Shown here: piece after piece, positions 54,251 through 63,019 of the stretch | How the letters are laid out: each line of letters opens with the position of its first letter | How positions within the stretch are numbered: the stretch's first letter is position 1 | Assembly: GCF_025353885.1 (NCBI RefSeq) | Contig: NZ_JANXNX010000082.1 | Span: 1-64,000, forward strand | Direction of reading: 5' to 3' | Length of the DNA stretch: 64,000 nt | DNA from: Sphingomonas sp. | GTDB taxonomy: Bacteria > Pseudomonadota > Alphaproteobacteria > Sphingomonadales > Sphingomonadaceae | Notes under the pieces: model-generated | The model's database searches: none | What the model saw: the letters and a program-made list of their open reading frames with translations, nothing else | What the model was told of the DNA's origin: nothing | Translations under genes and position numbers: made by a program

Positions 54251-56659
54251 TCAGCGCCCCTGCGGCCGCGAAGACGGCTCAGCGGTGATTGCGGCACGGC
54301 CGACCGCCTGGCAATCGCGGTCGTCGGTTGCCCGAAACGGGAGCGCCCCGCACCCTGTCGGCCCGCCATACAGCCATCCCGAACCCATATAGCCGACGTA
54401 GACGCGGCCGAAAATGTTCTTGTCCCCCTCGATCACGATCACTTGGTCGAGCCGACCCATCGGGAATTTCCCGACCTGTTGCCAGCTGTCGGCATTGTCG
54501 GTCGATCGCCAGATCGCATAGGCCCCGCCGACGCGGCCGGAGATGAATATCGTCGGATAGTGCGCCTGCGGGGCGGCCTTACCAAAGGCGATATCGTCGA
54601 CGCGATCGATGTTTTCGAGCGTAGTCCAGGTGGCACCGCCGTTGACAGAGCGTCGCAGTCGGGTGTCGGGGCCATAGCTGACGCCTGAGGTAAAGAACAA
54701 ATTTCCCGCAACGCCGGGAACGGCGCGCAGCTTTGCCGCCTCATGACTATGCGGCGCAATCTCGCCCTCGAACACGCGCTGCCACGATCCGCCGCCATCG
54801 GTCGTTCGCCAAAGGCCGGTCAGCGCCGAATTGGCGCCCCCGCCACTGTGCACGAGATAGAATGTCGCGGCATCGACGCGGTCCGCCGCCAGTGTCTTGC
54901 GACCCCCATATAACTTCTCATAGGATCCGGTCAGCGGCAGTTTTTCGCCGGGAAGCGAGACCCGGGTCCAGCTGAGCCCTCGATTGCGGGTGAAAAAGGG
55001 CGAGCGGTTGAACGCGGGTGCCCAGACGATGTTCTTCGTGTCGTTGGCGGATACTGCAATCGTGCCGAACGACATGCGCCAAGGGTCATTAGCCCGGGTT
55101 CCCGGTGGCGTCGGCAAAGTGGCAAACTTGGTCCAGTTCTGGCCACCATCCAGACTGTAACCGGCAAGGATCGTATCGCCGTCCTCCGCACAGCATTGCC
55201 GTGCGTCGGAGGCATTCGTGACGATGAATGCCGGATCGGCTGCACTCCAATCGAGCTGCTGGGCGGAAATCAGCACCCGTGGTTTCGGGCCGAACGTCGT
55301 CGAAAAGCGGTCGAGATCGGGTTTCCGGTGGATCCCGAAATCCCATGCGGCAAACAATGGTGCCTGTCCCGGCGGGGCGATCACGTCGTTGGCGACCAGT
55401 TCCTCGATCCCCCGCGCCCGGATTTTCCAGTTGAGCGCCGAACAGCCGGTGCCGAGATCGGCAAAATAGGGGCCGACGCCTGCGGCGACCCACAGCCGGT
55501 TACGCACCACCGGATCGAAGGCGATCTGGCCGGAAGCGAAAAACGCGCCGTTGTTGACCTTCAGATATTGGGGTTCGCCGGGGCCGGTCGACGTGTTGCG
55601 ATAGGCGGCGGTCCAGCCAGCGCCGCCGTTGACCGAACACCATGCGCGACCGCCCATGTCGGTCAGGACGATCTGACTGCCCTGCGGATTGGCGGCAACC
55701 CCTGCAAAATCGGCGACCGGCAGCCCGTGGCCCGACAAGTCGGTCCATTTCCCGGCGCGTAACACCCAGGCTTTTTTGGCTTCCTGATCGATCACAAACA
55801 GGCTGCCATCGGCGGCGAAGCTGGTCTGGGCAATGGTGACGGGGCCGGGCGATCCCACCGGCGTGACGGGCCGGAACACGCCATCGGGCAATGCCATATA
55901 CAGGCCGTGGCCCGGAGACGCCGCATACAGTGGCGGCGGTTGCCTGTGGCCGGGTGAGGGGCCGAAACGGACCGTGATGGGTGGGCTCTGGATGCCGGAG
56001 GCCGGGCGCAAGTCGGCACCGGGCGGGACCGAATCCACGTGCGTCCAACTGGCTGCGCCGTCGCTCGATTTCCACAAGCCGTCCTCGGCCGTCCCGAGAT
56101 AGAGCAGGTCAGGATCGACCGGGCTGACCGCCATGAACGCGCCATACAGGCGGAATTCGCTGTTGGCGTTGAACGGGTGGGGGAAGGGCGCCTTGCCCGA
56201 CCGTAGCTGCCATGAAGCCCCGCCATCATCCGACCGATAGACCCGCGCCATGATCGCCATGTAGATCCTGCGGGGATCACCCGGTGCCACGGCCACCTCG
56301 AACGCGCCCTGGTTCATGCCGTTCTGGGTGCGATCAAATGCCGGGACACTGGCGGCGCTGGCCAGCTGGACCCAGCGATCGGCCGAGACGTTCCAGATAT
56401 AGGCACCGTGGACGTCGGTGCGAACGACGCGCGTGGCCCCGGTCGCATCGGTCGCCATACCCGTGATGTAACCGCCGCCGCCAATCGCCACGGATCGCCA
56501 CAAATAGGCCTCGCCGGTGCTGGGTCCGTCGGCGGAGGTCGCTTTATCGGGGTCGGACGAGGCGTTTGCACAGGAGGCGGTGGCGAACAGGCCAAGCATC
56601 GTGCACGCCATTATCAATGAGCCCAAAAACTGGCCCAGAAACTTTTGAAAGTGCTGCAT
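54251..56659 (-). CDS. Exported beta-propeller protein resembling GH74 (xyloglucanase-like/BNR repeat)
   Basis: An 802-residue protein with a lipoprotein-like signal (LIMACTMLGLFATASC, Cys near residue 30). The mature part is a BNR/sialidase-type propeller: repeated SxDxGxxW units (RSDDGGASW, KSSDGAASW, LDGGQNW, RTTDGGGSW, SVNGGATW, RSTDNADSW). The start of the mature part, WRSVAIGGGGYITGM with VRTDVHGAYIWN, matches GH74 xyloglucanases, whose Asp in this RTDVxGAY motif (here D82) is catalytic. It may cut a glucan-backbone polymer. It is divergent from a flippase gene. Confidence 0.75.
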   Translation of the reverse strand: MQHFQKFLGQFLGSLIMACTMLGLFATASCANASSDPDKATSADGPSTGEAYLWRSVAIGGGGYITGMATDATGATRVVRTDVHGAYIWNVSADRWVQLASAASVPAFDRTQNGMNQGAFEVAVAPGDPRRIYMAIMARVYRSDDGGASWQLRSGKAPFPHPFNANSEFRLYGAFMAVSPVDPDLLYLGTAEDGLWKSSDGAASWTHVDSVPPGADLRPASGIQSPPITVRFGPSPGHRQPPPLYAASPGHGLYMALPDGVFRPVTPVGSPGPVTIAQTSFAADGSLFVIDQEAKKAWVLRAGKWTDLSGHGLPVADFAGVAANPQGSQIVLTDMGGRAWCSVNGGAGWTAAYRNTSTGPGEPQYLKVNNGAFFASGQIAFDPVVRNRLWVAAGVGPYFADLGTGCSALNWKIRARGIEELVANDVIAPPGQAPLFAAWDFGIHRKPDLDRFSTTFGPKPRVLISAQQLDWSAADPAFIVTNASDARQCCAEDGDTILAGYSLDGGQNWTKFATLPTPPGTRANDPWRMSFGTIAVSANDTKNIVWAPAFNRSPFFTRNRGLSWTRVSLPGEKLPLTGSYEKLYGGRKTLAADRVDAATFYLVHSGGGANSALTGLWRTTDGGGSWQRVFEGEIAPHSHEAAKLRAVPGVAGNLFFTSGVSYGPDTRLRRSVNGGATWTTLENIDRVDDIAFGKAAPQAHYPTIFISGRVGGAYAIWRSTDNADSWQQVGKFPMGRLDQVIVIEGDKNIFGRVYVGYMGSGWLYGGPTGCGALPFRATDDRDCQAVGRAAITAEPSSRPQGR

Positions 56660-56791
56660 GCCGCACGCCTAAGGCAGTTTATTCTGTTCGACGAGGGGCT
56701 AACCACCTGTCCTACACGGCCAGCGTCATTTAACGGCGGTCCCTGTAGAGAACGAATCGCCATTGATTCCGGCAAGGGCAACGAAAACGTC

Positions 56792-58042
56792 TTGAGAAAA
56801 CTGGATTTGCCCTTTGCCAGCGCCGCGCGATATTCGCTGGCGATCCTTGGCCCGATCGGATCGGCGGGCGCGCAGTTCGCGCTGTCGCTCGTGCTGCTGC
56901 GCGTGCTCGACCAGGGTGGCTTCGGGCGGTTTTCGTTCCTGTTGGTGCTCTCGCAATTCACCTGGGGCATCTGGACGGCGTTGTTCTGCGCGCCGCTGCC
57001 GCTGCTGCTGTCGCAGGGGACGGGCGAAACCCGCGACCGGACCCGGCGCACCATCCAGAACGCCAGTCTGATCGGTGCCGTGGTGGCGCTGATCCTGTTC
57101 GGCGTCGTCGGGATGTTACTTGGCGAAGATTTCGGGGCGGCGGCGATCTTTGCCGCTTATGCCGCCATGTCGCTGTTGCGGTGGTTTGCCCGCGCCCACG
57201 CCTATGCCATCGGCGCGCAGGTCAGGACCACGATTTCGGACATGGTCTATGCCGCGACGGTGCTGATCGGGGCCGGGCTGTTACTGGTGTTCAAGTCGGA
57301 CGCGCTGTTGTCGGCCTGGGCGATTCTGTTTGCCGGGGCGACGCTGGGCATGATCCCGTTTGGCCGGACTTACCTGCGTGAACAGTTTTTGCAGGTCTCA
57401 CCCCGCGCGCTCGCCGACTATAGGCCTGTCTGGCGCGAACATTCCCGCTGGTCGCTGTTTGGCGTGGCGACGACCGAGGCGACCGCTAATGCGCATACCT
57501 ATTTCGTGATTCTGCTGATGGGGCCGACCGCGTTTGCCCCCATCGCGGCCAGCGCGCTGATCATCCGGCCGATCAACGTCGCGATGAACGCGCTGACCGA
57601 ATTCGAACGGGCGCAGATGGCGCGCCAGATCGGGGCGGGGCGGGTCGACCTGGCCCATCGCGCCGCCCGCTTTTTCCGGGCCGCGCTGGCGCTGGTCTGG
57701 CTGCTGACGGCGGTCGCGATCGTCGCGTTGTTCTACCGGGCACCGTCGCTGATCTTTCCACCGCAATACGACATCGGCGTGCTCGTCACCGGCGTCACGC
57801 TGTGGATGCTGGTCTCGGCGATCCGGGCGATGCGCACGCCGGAAAGCGCGCTGCTGCAGGCGGCGGGGGCGTTCCAGCCGTTGGCCCGGGCGAGCCTGTG
57901 GTCCTCCATCGTGTCGATCGTCGCGGTGCTGGCGCTGTTGATGCTGGGCCAGCCGCTGTGGTCGATCGTCGGCATCCTGTTCGGGGAGGCGGTCTTTGCG
58001 GCGCTGACCTGGCGTGCGGTGCGGGTGTGCTTCAGGCCCTGA
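56792..58042 (+). CDS. Polysaccharide flippase/transporter (Wzx/MOP family)
   Basis: About 416 residues with around 12 hydrophobic segments; the MOP-superfamily pattern is seen in FPASAARYSLAILGPIG-like start and LRVLDQGGFGRFSFLLVLS. It would flip undecaprenyl-linked repeat units across the inner membrane. The start is uncertain: TTG at 56792 (RKLDLPFAS) has AAGGG 13 bases upstream; the longer frame upstream is not family-like. Its 3' end overlaps the convergent glycosyltransferase gene by 11 bases. It is one of two flippase genes here. Confidence 0.78.
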   Translation: MRKLDLPFASAARYSLAILGPIGSAGAQFALSLVLLRVLDQGGFGRFSFLLVLSQFTWGIWTALFCAPLPLLLSQGTGETRDRTRRTIQNASLIGAVVALILFGVVGMLLGEDFGAAAIFAAYAAMSLLRWFARAHAYAIGAQVRTTISDMVYAATVLIGAGLLLVFKSDALLSAWAILFAGATLGMIPFGRTYLREQFLQVSPRALADYRPVWREHSRWSLFGVATTEATANAHTYFVILLMGPTAFAPIAASALIIRPINVAMNALTEFERAQMARQIGAGRVDLAHRAARFFRAALALVWLLTAVAIVALFYRAPSLIFPPQYDIGVLVTGVTLWMLVSAIRAMRTPESALLQAAGAFQPLARASLWSSIVSIVAVLALLMLGQPLWSIVGILFGEAVFAALTWRAVRVCFRP

Positions 58043-59102
58043 GGCATTCGCGCAGGGCGGCGTCCAGCGCCTGCAAACATTGCGACCAGTCGAAGTCGGC
58101 GCGGACCCGCTGGGAGATGTCGTTGCCGCGTCGCCGGATGTCGGCGATGACTAGCCCGGCGATCCATTCGGCGGTATCCTCGACAGGCCGCTCGGGGCCG
58201 ACGACATGGCCGTCATAGGTCGCGACCATGCTGCGCGCACCGGCGAGGTCGAGGCAGACCGGAACGACCCCGCAGGCCATCGCCTCCAGTACGATCAGCG
58301 GATAGGAATCGATCCGCGACAGATGGATCAGGACATCCGACCGCTGGAGCGCAACGACCATCTGCGGCATCGACTTCGGACCGGGCACGGTGACATGGTC
58401 CGCCAGCTGGTGCCGGGCGATCCGGTCGTGAAGCGCGGCGTTGGTCACAGCGTCGGCGGGACCAACGATCTCGGCCGAAAACACCAGCCCCGCGTCGCGG
58501 AGCGCGGCGCACACGTCGACGACCAGGAAACTGCCCTTGCCCTCCGACAATCGGCTGGCGTGGATCAGGCGCAACTGCGCGGGGTCCTTCGCGAGCGGAT
58601 CGGGCCGCGCCGCCAGCATTTCGGCTGGCAGAAAGGTGATGATCCGCGAGCGAGGGACACTGGCGGGCAGATTCAGTTCGCCTTCCTGCGTGGCCGACAG
58701 CAGGGCGAAGCGGCTGGCATGGCGCAGCGCCCACCCGCTGAGGCGTCGCAGGACCGGGCTGGATTGCGATTTCCAGTTCGAACCGAGGTGCGGCGTCACC
58801 ATCACGCGCATCCCGAGCAGGCGGGCGACGATCAGATAGGCAAGGTCGGGCAGGTTCACATAGTGCAGCCAGATGCAATCGGGGCGATCACGGCGCTGGC
58901 CGATCAGGGCGGCAATGCCGCGCAGGTACAGCGCCAGCGTGCCGAGCGACAGATAGGCACTGCTGGTCATGATGCGCGTCACCTGCCAGTGGCCATCCCG
59001 CGCAAGCGCCGCGCTGGCACGGTCGCAAAATGCCTCGACCCCGCCCGTATGCGCCGACGATCCGCCCAGCATGACCAGGCGTAGTGTATTGGCACCGGCC
59101 AC
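58032..59102 (-). CDS. Glycosyltransferase family 4 protein
   Basis: About 356 residues with two Rossmann-like halves of the GT-B fold. The N-terminal part starts RLVMLGGSSAHTGGVEAF. The C-terminal donor site has RLSEGKGSFLVVD and the GT4 motif SRIDSYPLIVLEAMACGVVPVCLD, where the Glu positions bind the sugar nucleotide. It would add one sugar to a lipid-linked repeat. The GTG at 59102, one base after the upstream stop, is used; an ATG at 59072 is possible. Confidence 0.85.
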   Translation of the reverse strand: MAGANTLRLVMLGGSSAHTGGVEAFCDRASAALARDGHWQVTRIMTSSAYLSLGTLALYLRGIAALIGQRRDRPDCIWLHYVNLPDLAYLIVARLLGMRVMVTPHLGSNWKSQSSPVLRRLSGWALRHASRFALLSATQEGELNLPASVPRSRIITFLPAEMLAARPDPLAKDPAQLRLIHASRLSEGKGSFLVVDVCAALRDAGLVFSAEIVGPADAVTNAALHDRIARHQLADHVTVPGPKSMPQMVVALQRSDVLIHLSRIDSYPLIVLEAMACGVVPVCLDLAGARSMVATYDGHVVGPERPVEDTAEWIAGLVIADIRRRGNDISQRVRADFDWSQCLQALDAALRECLRA

Positions 59103-59103
59103 G

Positions 59104-60423
59104 TCAGCGCGCCCGGGTTGCGGTGTTGCCAAACAGTCGATTGTCACCCTGGCCCCGGCGCGGGGTGGCCCGGGTGATCGTCCACAGCAGCGCAATCGTC
59201 ATCATCAGGAACACCTCGACGAGGGTATCGCGATCGAAAATGCTTGATTCGGTGACGTTGTGCGCGATGCAGAACATGAACACGCCCAGGATCAGCGCTC
59301 CACGCGGTCCCTGGGCAAGGGGACTCGCCAGCAATCGGACCAGCGGATAGACGATGACCGCGCCGACGACGAGCAGCAACCCGGGCACGCCGGTTTGCGA
59401 CACGACGTCCAGATAGCCGTTGTGCCCCTGCGTGACCGTCAGCACCCATCCGTTCGAATACTGATAGATCGGGCTGGCGGCCCCGATGTTCCAGAACGAA
59501 CCATAGCCCGATCCCGTCCAGGGATGGTCGGAAGCGTAGCTGGCAAGCGCCGACCAGATCCGTGTCCGCCCTGTCAGCGCGGTCGGATCGTTCAGATGCT
59601 GTAGCAGCGGATCGTTATAGACCCCCACCAGGACCGCCACGACGATCGCCAGCAAGAAAATCGTCGACAGGACGAACACGCGATACCGCGCGCTGTAGAA
59701 CTGAAAGACCGCCGCCAGCCCGATCGCGAAGGCGCACAAGGCCAGCGACGTCTTCGATTCGGTCTTGAACAGGAAGAACGCGGCCAGCGCGATGACGACG
59801 GCGCGCAGCGCCTTCGGGATCCGTTTGGCATCAAAAGTGAACACGATAATCGTGATCGCGCATACCGATCCGACCAAGTTCTTTTGCAACATGAATCCGC
59901 GCCAGTCGCCGATTAGGGCCTTGTCATACGGTTCGTTCGCCTGATGGATACCAATCTGCGGAAACATCAGGACGGTCAGGAAATTGACGAGCAGCGCGAT
60001 AACGAAGGCGATGCGCAGGACAAGCATGACCTGTTGGTAGCCAAGCTGGCGGACAACGGCGAAAATCGTCCAGATGATGATGGTGGTCAGCAGCACCCGG
60101 CGCAGGCTGATCGCGGGGTCGATCGCCCACCCCAGGCTCAACCAGCACCACGCCAGGGTGATCACAATGCCAATCGGCACGCACAGCACCCGATCAAGGC
60201 TGTCGAGCGGGCGGATCGCGTAGAGCGCCATCAGCGCGATGACAATATAGCCGATCTGGCGGATCGGGCTGCCCTCGCCCGTCACGCCTGCCGAATCGAC
60301 GACCGTCATTGCCGGACCCAGCAGCGTCAGCGAAATCAGCGCCACCAGCGTCGCCAGCAGGAACTGGCGACGGGGCAATCCCGAGCGTCCTGAACGCTTG
60401 GCGGTGAACATGTCCGCCATCAT
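59104..60423 (-). CDS. O-antigen ligase/polymerase family membrane protein (Wzy-like)
   Basis: A 439-residue polytopic protein with about 11 hydrophobic segments. It carries the family's large periplasmic loop with HPWTGSGYGSFWNIG and TVTQGHNGYLDVVSQTGVPG, the RX10G/HX10G-like region of Wzy/WaaL. By context it is more likely the exopolysaccharide polymerase than an O-antigen ligase, since no lipopolysaccharide core genes are near. The next gene is a GT4 glycosyltransferase one base away, so both are one operon. Confidence 0.83.
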   Translation of the reverse strand: MMADMFTAKRSGRSGLPRRQFLLATLVALISLTLLGPAMTVVDSAGVTGEGSPIRQIGYIVIALMALYAIRPLDSLDRVLCVPIGIVITLAWCWLSLGWAIDPAISLRRVLLTTIIIWTIFAVVRQLGYQQVMLVLRIAFVIALLVNFLTVLMFPQIGIHQANEPYDKALIGDWRGFMLQKNLVGSVCAITIIVFTFDAKRIPKALRAVVIALAAFFLFKTESKTSLALCAFAIGLAAVFQFYSARYRVFVLSTIFLLAIVVAVLVGVYNDPLLQHLNDPTALTGRTRIWSALASYASDHPWTGSGYGSFWNIGAASPIYQYSNGWVLTVTQGHNGYLDVVSQTGVPGLLLVVGAVIVYPLVRLLASPLAQGPRGALILGVFMFCIAHNVTESSIFDRDTLVEVFLMMTIALLWTITRATPRRGQGDNRLFGNTATRAR

Positions 60424-60528
60424 GACCGTCGTTCACGCTGCGACGAGATGCAGAAATCTAGGCCCATATGTCTGTCGTCTGCCCCCGGCTGCCTGATGTC
60501 ATGTTGGTAATGCATCCCGATCGTCAAT

Positions 60529-60539
60529 GCCATAATGGC
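60529..60539. promoter_or_regulatory. GCCATAATGGC palindrome between divergent polymerase and ugd
   Basis: A perfect 11-base palindrome in the 261-base gap between the divergently transcribed polymerase and ugd genes. No other clear signal is seen in this gap. It is placed where a shared operator for the polysaccharide genes could be; assignment to a specific regulator is not possible by eye. Confidence 0.35.
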
Positions 60540-60684
60540 GTGCAGGCCATCCGCGGTTTTTCCAGGGATGTTTCGCCGGATTTTGCCCGGCTCTAGTGAA
60601 AACCGTTGAACATTAAGCGCATCTCGTCGATGGATTGCCGGCGCAAGGCGTAAAGCCATCAACGATGATCGAAGCGAGGCGACT

Positions 60685-61998
60685 ATGAAGATAGCGATGA
60701 TTGGTGCTGGTTACGTGGGCTTGGTGTCGGGAGCATGTTTCGCCGATTTCGGACATTCGGTAATCTGTGTCGACCTCGATCAATCAAAGATCGACGCCCT
60801 GCATGCGGGCCGAATGCCCATTTTCGAACCCGGCCTTGCCGAACTGGTGCGGATCAACGTCGCGGCCGGTCGATTGAGTTTCACGACCGTGCTGGCCGAG
60901 GCTGCCGTCGATGCCGATGCCGTGTTCATTGCCGTCGGCACGCCGTCGCGCCGGGGTGACGGCCATGCCGACCTCACCTATGTTTTTCAGGCGGCGCGCA
61001 ACATTGCCGCTGCGGTCACCAAGCCGACCGTCATCGTTACGAAGTCGACGGTTCCGGTCGGGACCGGCGACGAGGTCGAGCGAATCCTGCGTGAAGTGGC
61101 GCCCGACATCGACTTGACCGTCGTCTCAAACCCCGAATTTCTGCGCGAAGGCGCCGCCATCGACGATTTCAAGCGGCCCGATCGCATCGTTATCGGTGCC
61201 AACGACGAACGCGCACGCAACGTCATGCGCGACGTTTATCGCCCCCTGTATCTCAATCAGTCGCCGCTGTTGTTCACCAGCAGGCGGACGGCTGAGCTGA
61301 CCAAATATGCGGCCAATGCATTCCTGGCGACCAAAATCACCTTCATTAACGAGATGGCGGATTTGTGCGAAGCCGTCGGCGCCGATGTCAGGGACGTCGC
61401 GCGCGGCATTGGCCTGGACAACCGGATCGGGTCGAAGTTCCTTCATGCCGGCCCCGGCTATGGCGGATCATGTTTTCCCAAGGACACGCTGGCCCTACTG
61501 AAGACCGCCGAGGATTTCGAGACGCCGATGCGCATTGTCGAGGCGGTGGTCCAGGTGAACGACGGACGCAAGCGCGCGATGGGGCGAAAGATCATCACCG
61601 CAATGGGTGGCGATGTTCGTGGCAAGACGGTCGGGCTGCTGGGACTGACGTTCAAGCCGAACACCGACGACATGCGCGATGCGCCCTCGCTGGCAATCGT
61701 GCAGGCCTTGCTCGACGCCGGGGCGACGGTGCGGGCGTTCGATCCCGAGGGCATGGCGACGGCGCGCGCGCTGATGCCCGACATCACCTATTGCGAGGGA
61801 CCCTATGCCGTGGCGGAGGGGGCCAGCGCGATTGCGATCGTGACCGAATGGAACGAGTTCAGGGCGCTGGACCTGGCACGCCTGACGGGGACGATGGTGG
61901 AAAAGCGGATCGTCGACCTGCGTAATCTGTACGATGCCGATGATTTGGCGCGGCTGGGTATTGCCTATGAGTGCGTCGGGCGTCCGACGCCACGTTAA
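60685..61998 (+). CDS. ugd: UDP-glucose 6-dehydrogenase
   Basis: A 437-residue NAD-dependent enzyme that oxidises UDP-glucose twice to UDP-glucuronate. The Rossmann motif GAGYVGLVSGACFA is at residues 7-20, the catalytic Cys is in GGSCFPKD (C263), and the central helix carries TAELTKYAANAFLATKI. It ends with a normal UDP-binding domain (GLTFKPNTDDMRDAPS). UDP-glucuronate would supply the split glycosyltransferase encoded next, consistent with a glucuronic acid-containing exopolysaccharide. Confidence 0.97.
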   Translation: MKIAMIGAGYVGLVSGACFADFGHSVICVDLDQSKIDALHAGRMPIFEPGLAELVRINVAAGRLSFTTVLAEAAVDADAVFIAVGTPSRRGDGHADLTYVFQAARNIAAAVTKPTVIVTKSTVPVGTGDEVERILREVAPDIDLTVVSNPEFLREGAAIDDFKRPDRIVIGANDERARNVMRDVYRPLYLNQSPLLFTSRRTAELTKYAANAFLATKITFINEMADLCEAVGADVRDVARGIGLDNRIGSKFLHAGPGYGGSCFPKDTLALLKTAEDFETPMRIVEAVVQVNDGRKRAMGRKIITAMGGDVRGKTVGLLGLTFKPNTDDMRDAPSLAIVQALLDAGATVRAFDPEGMATARALMPDITYCEGPYAVAEGASAIAIVTEWNEFRALDLARLTGTMVEKRIVDLRNLYDADDLARLGIAYECVGRPTPR

Positions 61999-62011
61999 GG
62001 GCGGTGGCGCG

Positions 62012-62063
62012 CCGACCTGATTCCTCAACGAGGAGGGTGGGTTCGGGTCGGCGATCAGGTCGG
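62012..62063. repeat. Inverted repeat between convergent ugd and pssD-like gene
   Basis: Ten-base arms ccgacctgat (62012-62021) and atcaggtcgg (62054-62063) around a 32-base spacer, in the 70-base gap between two convergent stops. It could help end transcription from both sides. No T run follows either arm. Confidence 0.6.
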
Positions 62064-62068
62064 GCGGA

Positions 62069-62545
62069 TTACAGCAGGCGACCTTCGAACAGCAGCCGCG
62101 GCGGCTGCGCGAGATGTTCCCACTGCGTGATCGATAGTGTGGAAAACGACTGCGCCAGCTTTCCGCTGAAGGACAGTTGTTCGGAATTCGCAACACTGTC
62201 GATCCAGATTGTCTTGGCACCATTCCAGCGACCGGCGACGAGACAGAGCAGGCCCGGCAGCGCGCCGGTGGTGATGATGAAGTCGGGCTTTGCGCCCCGG
62301 ACAATCGACCAGGCGGCAAAGAAGCATCGGATCAGTTGGAGCGGACGGTTTCGGTTAGCATCGGGCAGGACCAGAACGTCGTCGATCCCGGCGCGCACGC
62401 CAAGTTCGGGATCGGTCGTTGCAAAGCTGACCTGAAAATTCTCGAACGCCGGGCGCAGGAGCATCAACTGCTCCCAATGGCCCCCCTTGGATGCCACAGC
62501 GAGCAGTTTTATCTTTTTAGCTTGGGTGTCGACCGGCGGGAGCAC
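62069..62545 (-). CDS. PssD/Alg14-like glycosyltransferase subunit, copy 2
   Basis: A 158-residue protein of the Alg14/PssD family, the half-enzyme that binds acceptor and membrane while its partner (Alg13/PssE type) binds the sugar nucleotide. Motifs: SKGGHWEQLM, the DFIITTGALPGLL strand-helix, and AKTIWIDSVANSE. It is closely similar to the other PssD-like gene at 63016-63483. GTG at 62545 directly abuts the stop of the PssE-like gene (TGA-GTG), so the two are translationally linked. Confidence 0.85.
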   Translation of the reverse strand: MLPPVDTQAKKIKLLAVASKGGHWEQLMLLRPAFENFQVSFATTDPELGVRAGIDDVLVLPDANRNRPLQLIRCFFAAWSIVRGAKPDFIITTGALPGLLCLVAGRWNGAKTIWIDSVANSEQLSFSGKLAQSFSTLSITQWEHLAQPPRLLFEGRLL

Positions 62546-63019
62546 TCAATTAGCTTCTATGAATTTTACGATGGCTTCGCGAAGGCGGATGCGACTTGGA
62601 ATTTCGATGCTCTCGTCAGGGGGCAGCAGGGGCTGGCCCAGTAACGCGATCAGTTCGGCGTCGGTGCGCGCGATATAGACGCCCTGCCGTCCCTCCAGCG
62701 AACCGATCGTCGCCATCTGGTGATCGTTGCGGTGTTCCTTCAAAGCGGCGCGGCGCGGGAACAGGATGACCGGCTTGCGATATTTCTGAGCGATCACCAC
62801 CGTCCCAACCCCGGCGTGCGATACGATGCAGGTTGCCCGCGACAGTATTTCATCGAATTCGGAAGGCCGCAGCATCTTTTGCCATTCCATGTTCTTAGGC
62901 TCGTAGCTGCCGTAACCAGTCTGGGCGAAAATCGGCGTCCCGATACCGGGCGCGGCTTCATCCACGATCTTTACGAATCGGTCGAACGGCAATTGCGTGC
63001 CAACTGTCAGCAGGATCAT
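62546..63019 (-). CDS. PssE/Alg13-like glycosyltransferase catalytic subunit
   Basis: A 157-residue protein of the Alg13/PssE (GT28 C-terminal half) type. It carries MILLTVGTQLPFDRF at the N-terminus and the sugar-nucleotide site SHAGVGTVVIAQKYRKPVILFPR (in parts), with NDHQ toward the end. In Rhizobium leguminosarum PssD and PssE together transfer glucuronic acid to make a glucuronosyl beta-1,4 link; here the same pair may use UDP-glucuronate from ugd. It is flanked by two PssD-like genes. Confidence 0.88.
   Translation of the reverse strand: MILLTVGTQLPFDRFVKIVDEAAPGIGTPIFAQTGYGSYEPKNMEWQKMLRPSEFDEILSRATCIVSHAGVGTVVIAQKYRKPVILFPRRAALKEHRNDHQMATIGSLEGRQGVYIARTDAELIALLGQPLLPPDESIEIPSRIRLREAIVKFIEAN

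Noticed and set aside
59104-60423. Calling the polymerase-like gene waaL (O-antigen ligase)
   Set aside because: Wzy and WaaL cannot be told apart by eye, and the surroundings are exopolysaccharide rather than lipopolysaccharide core genes.
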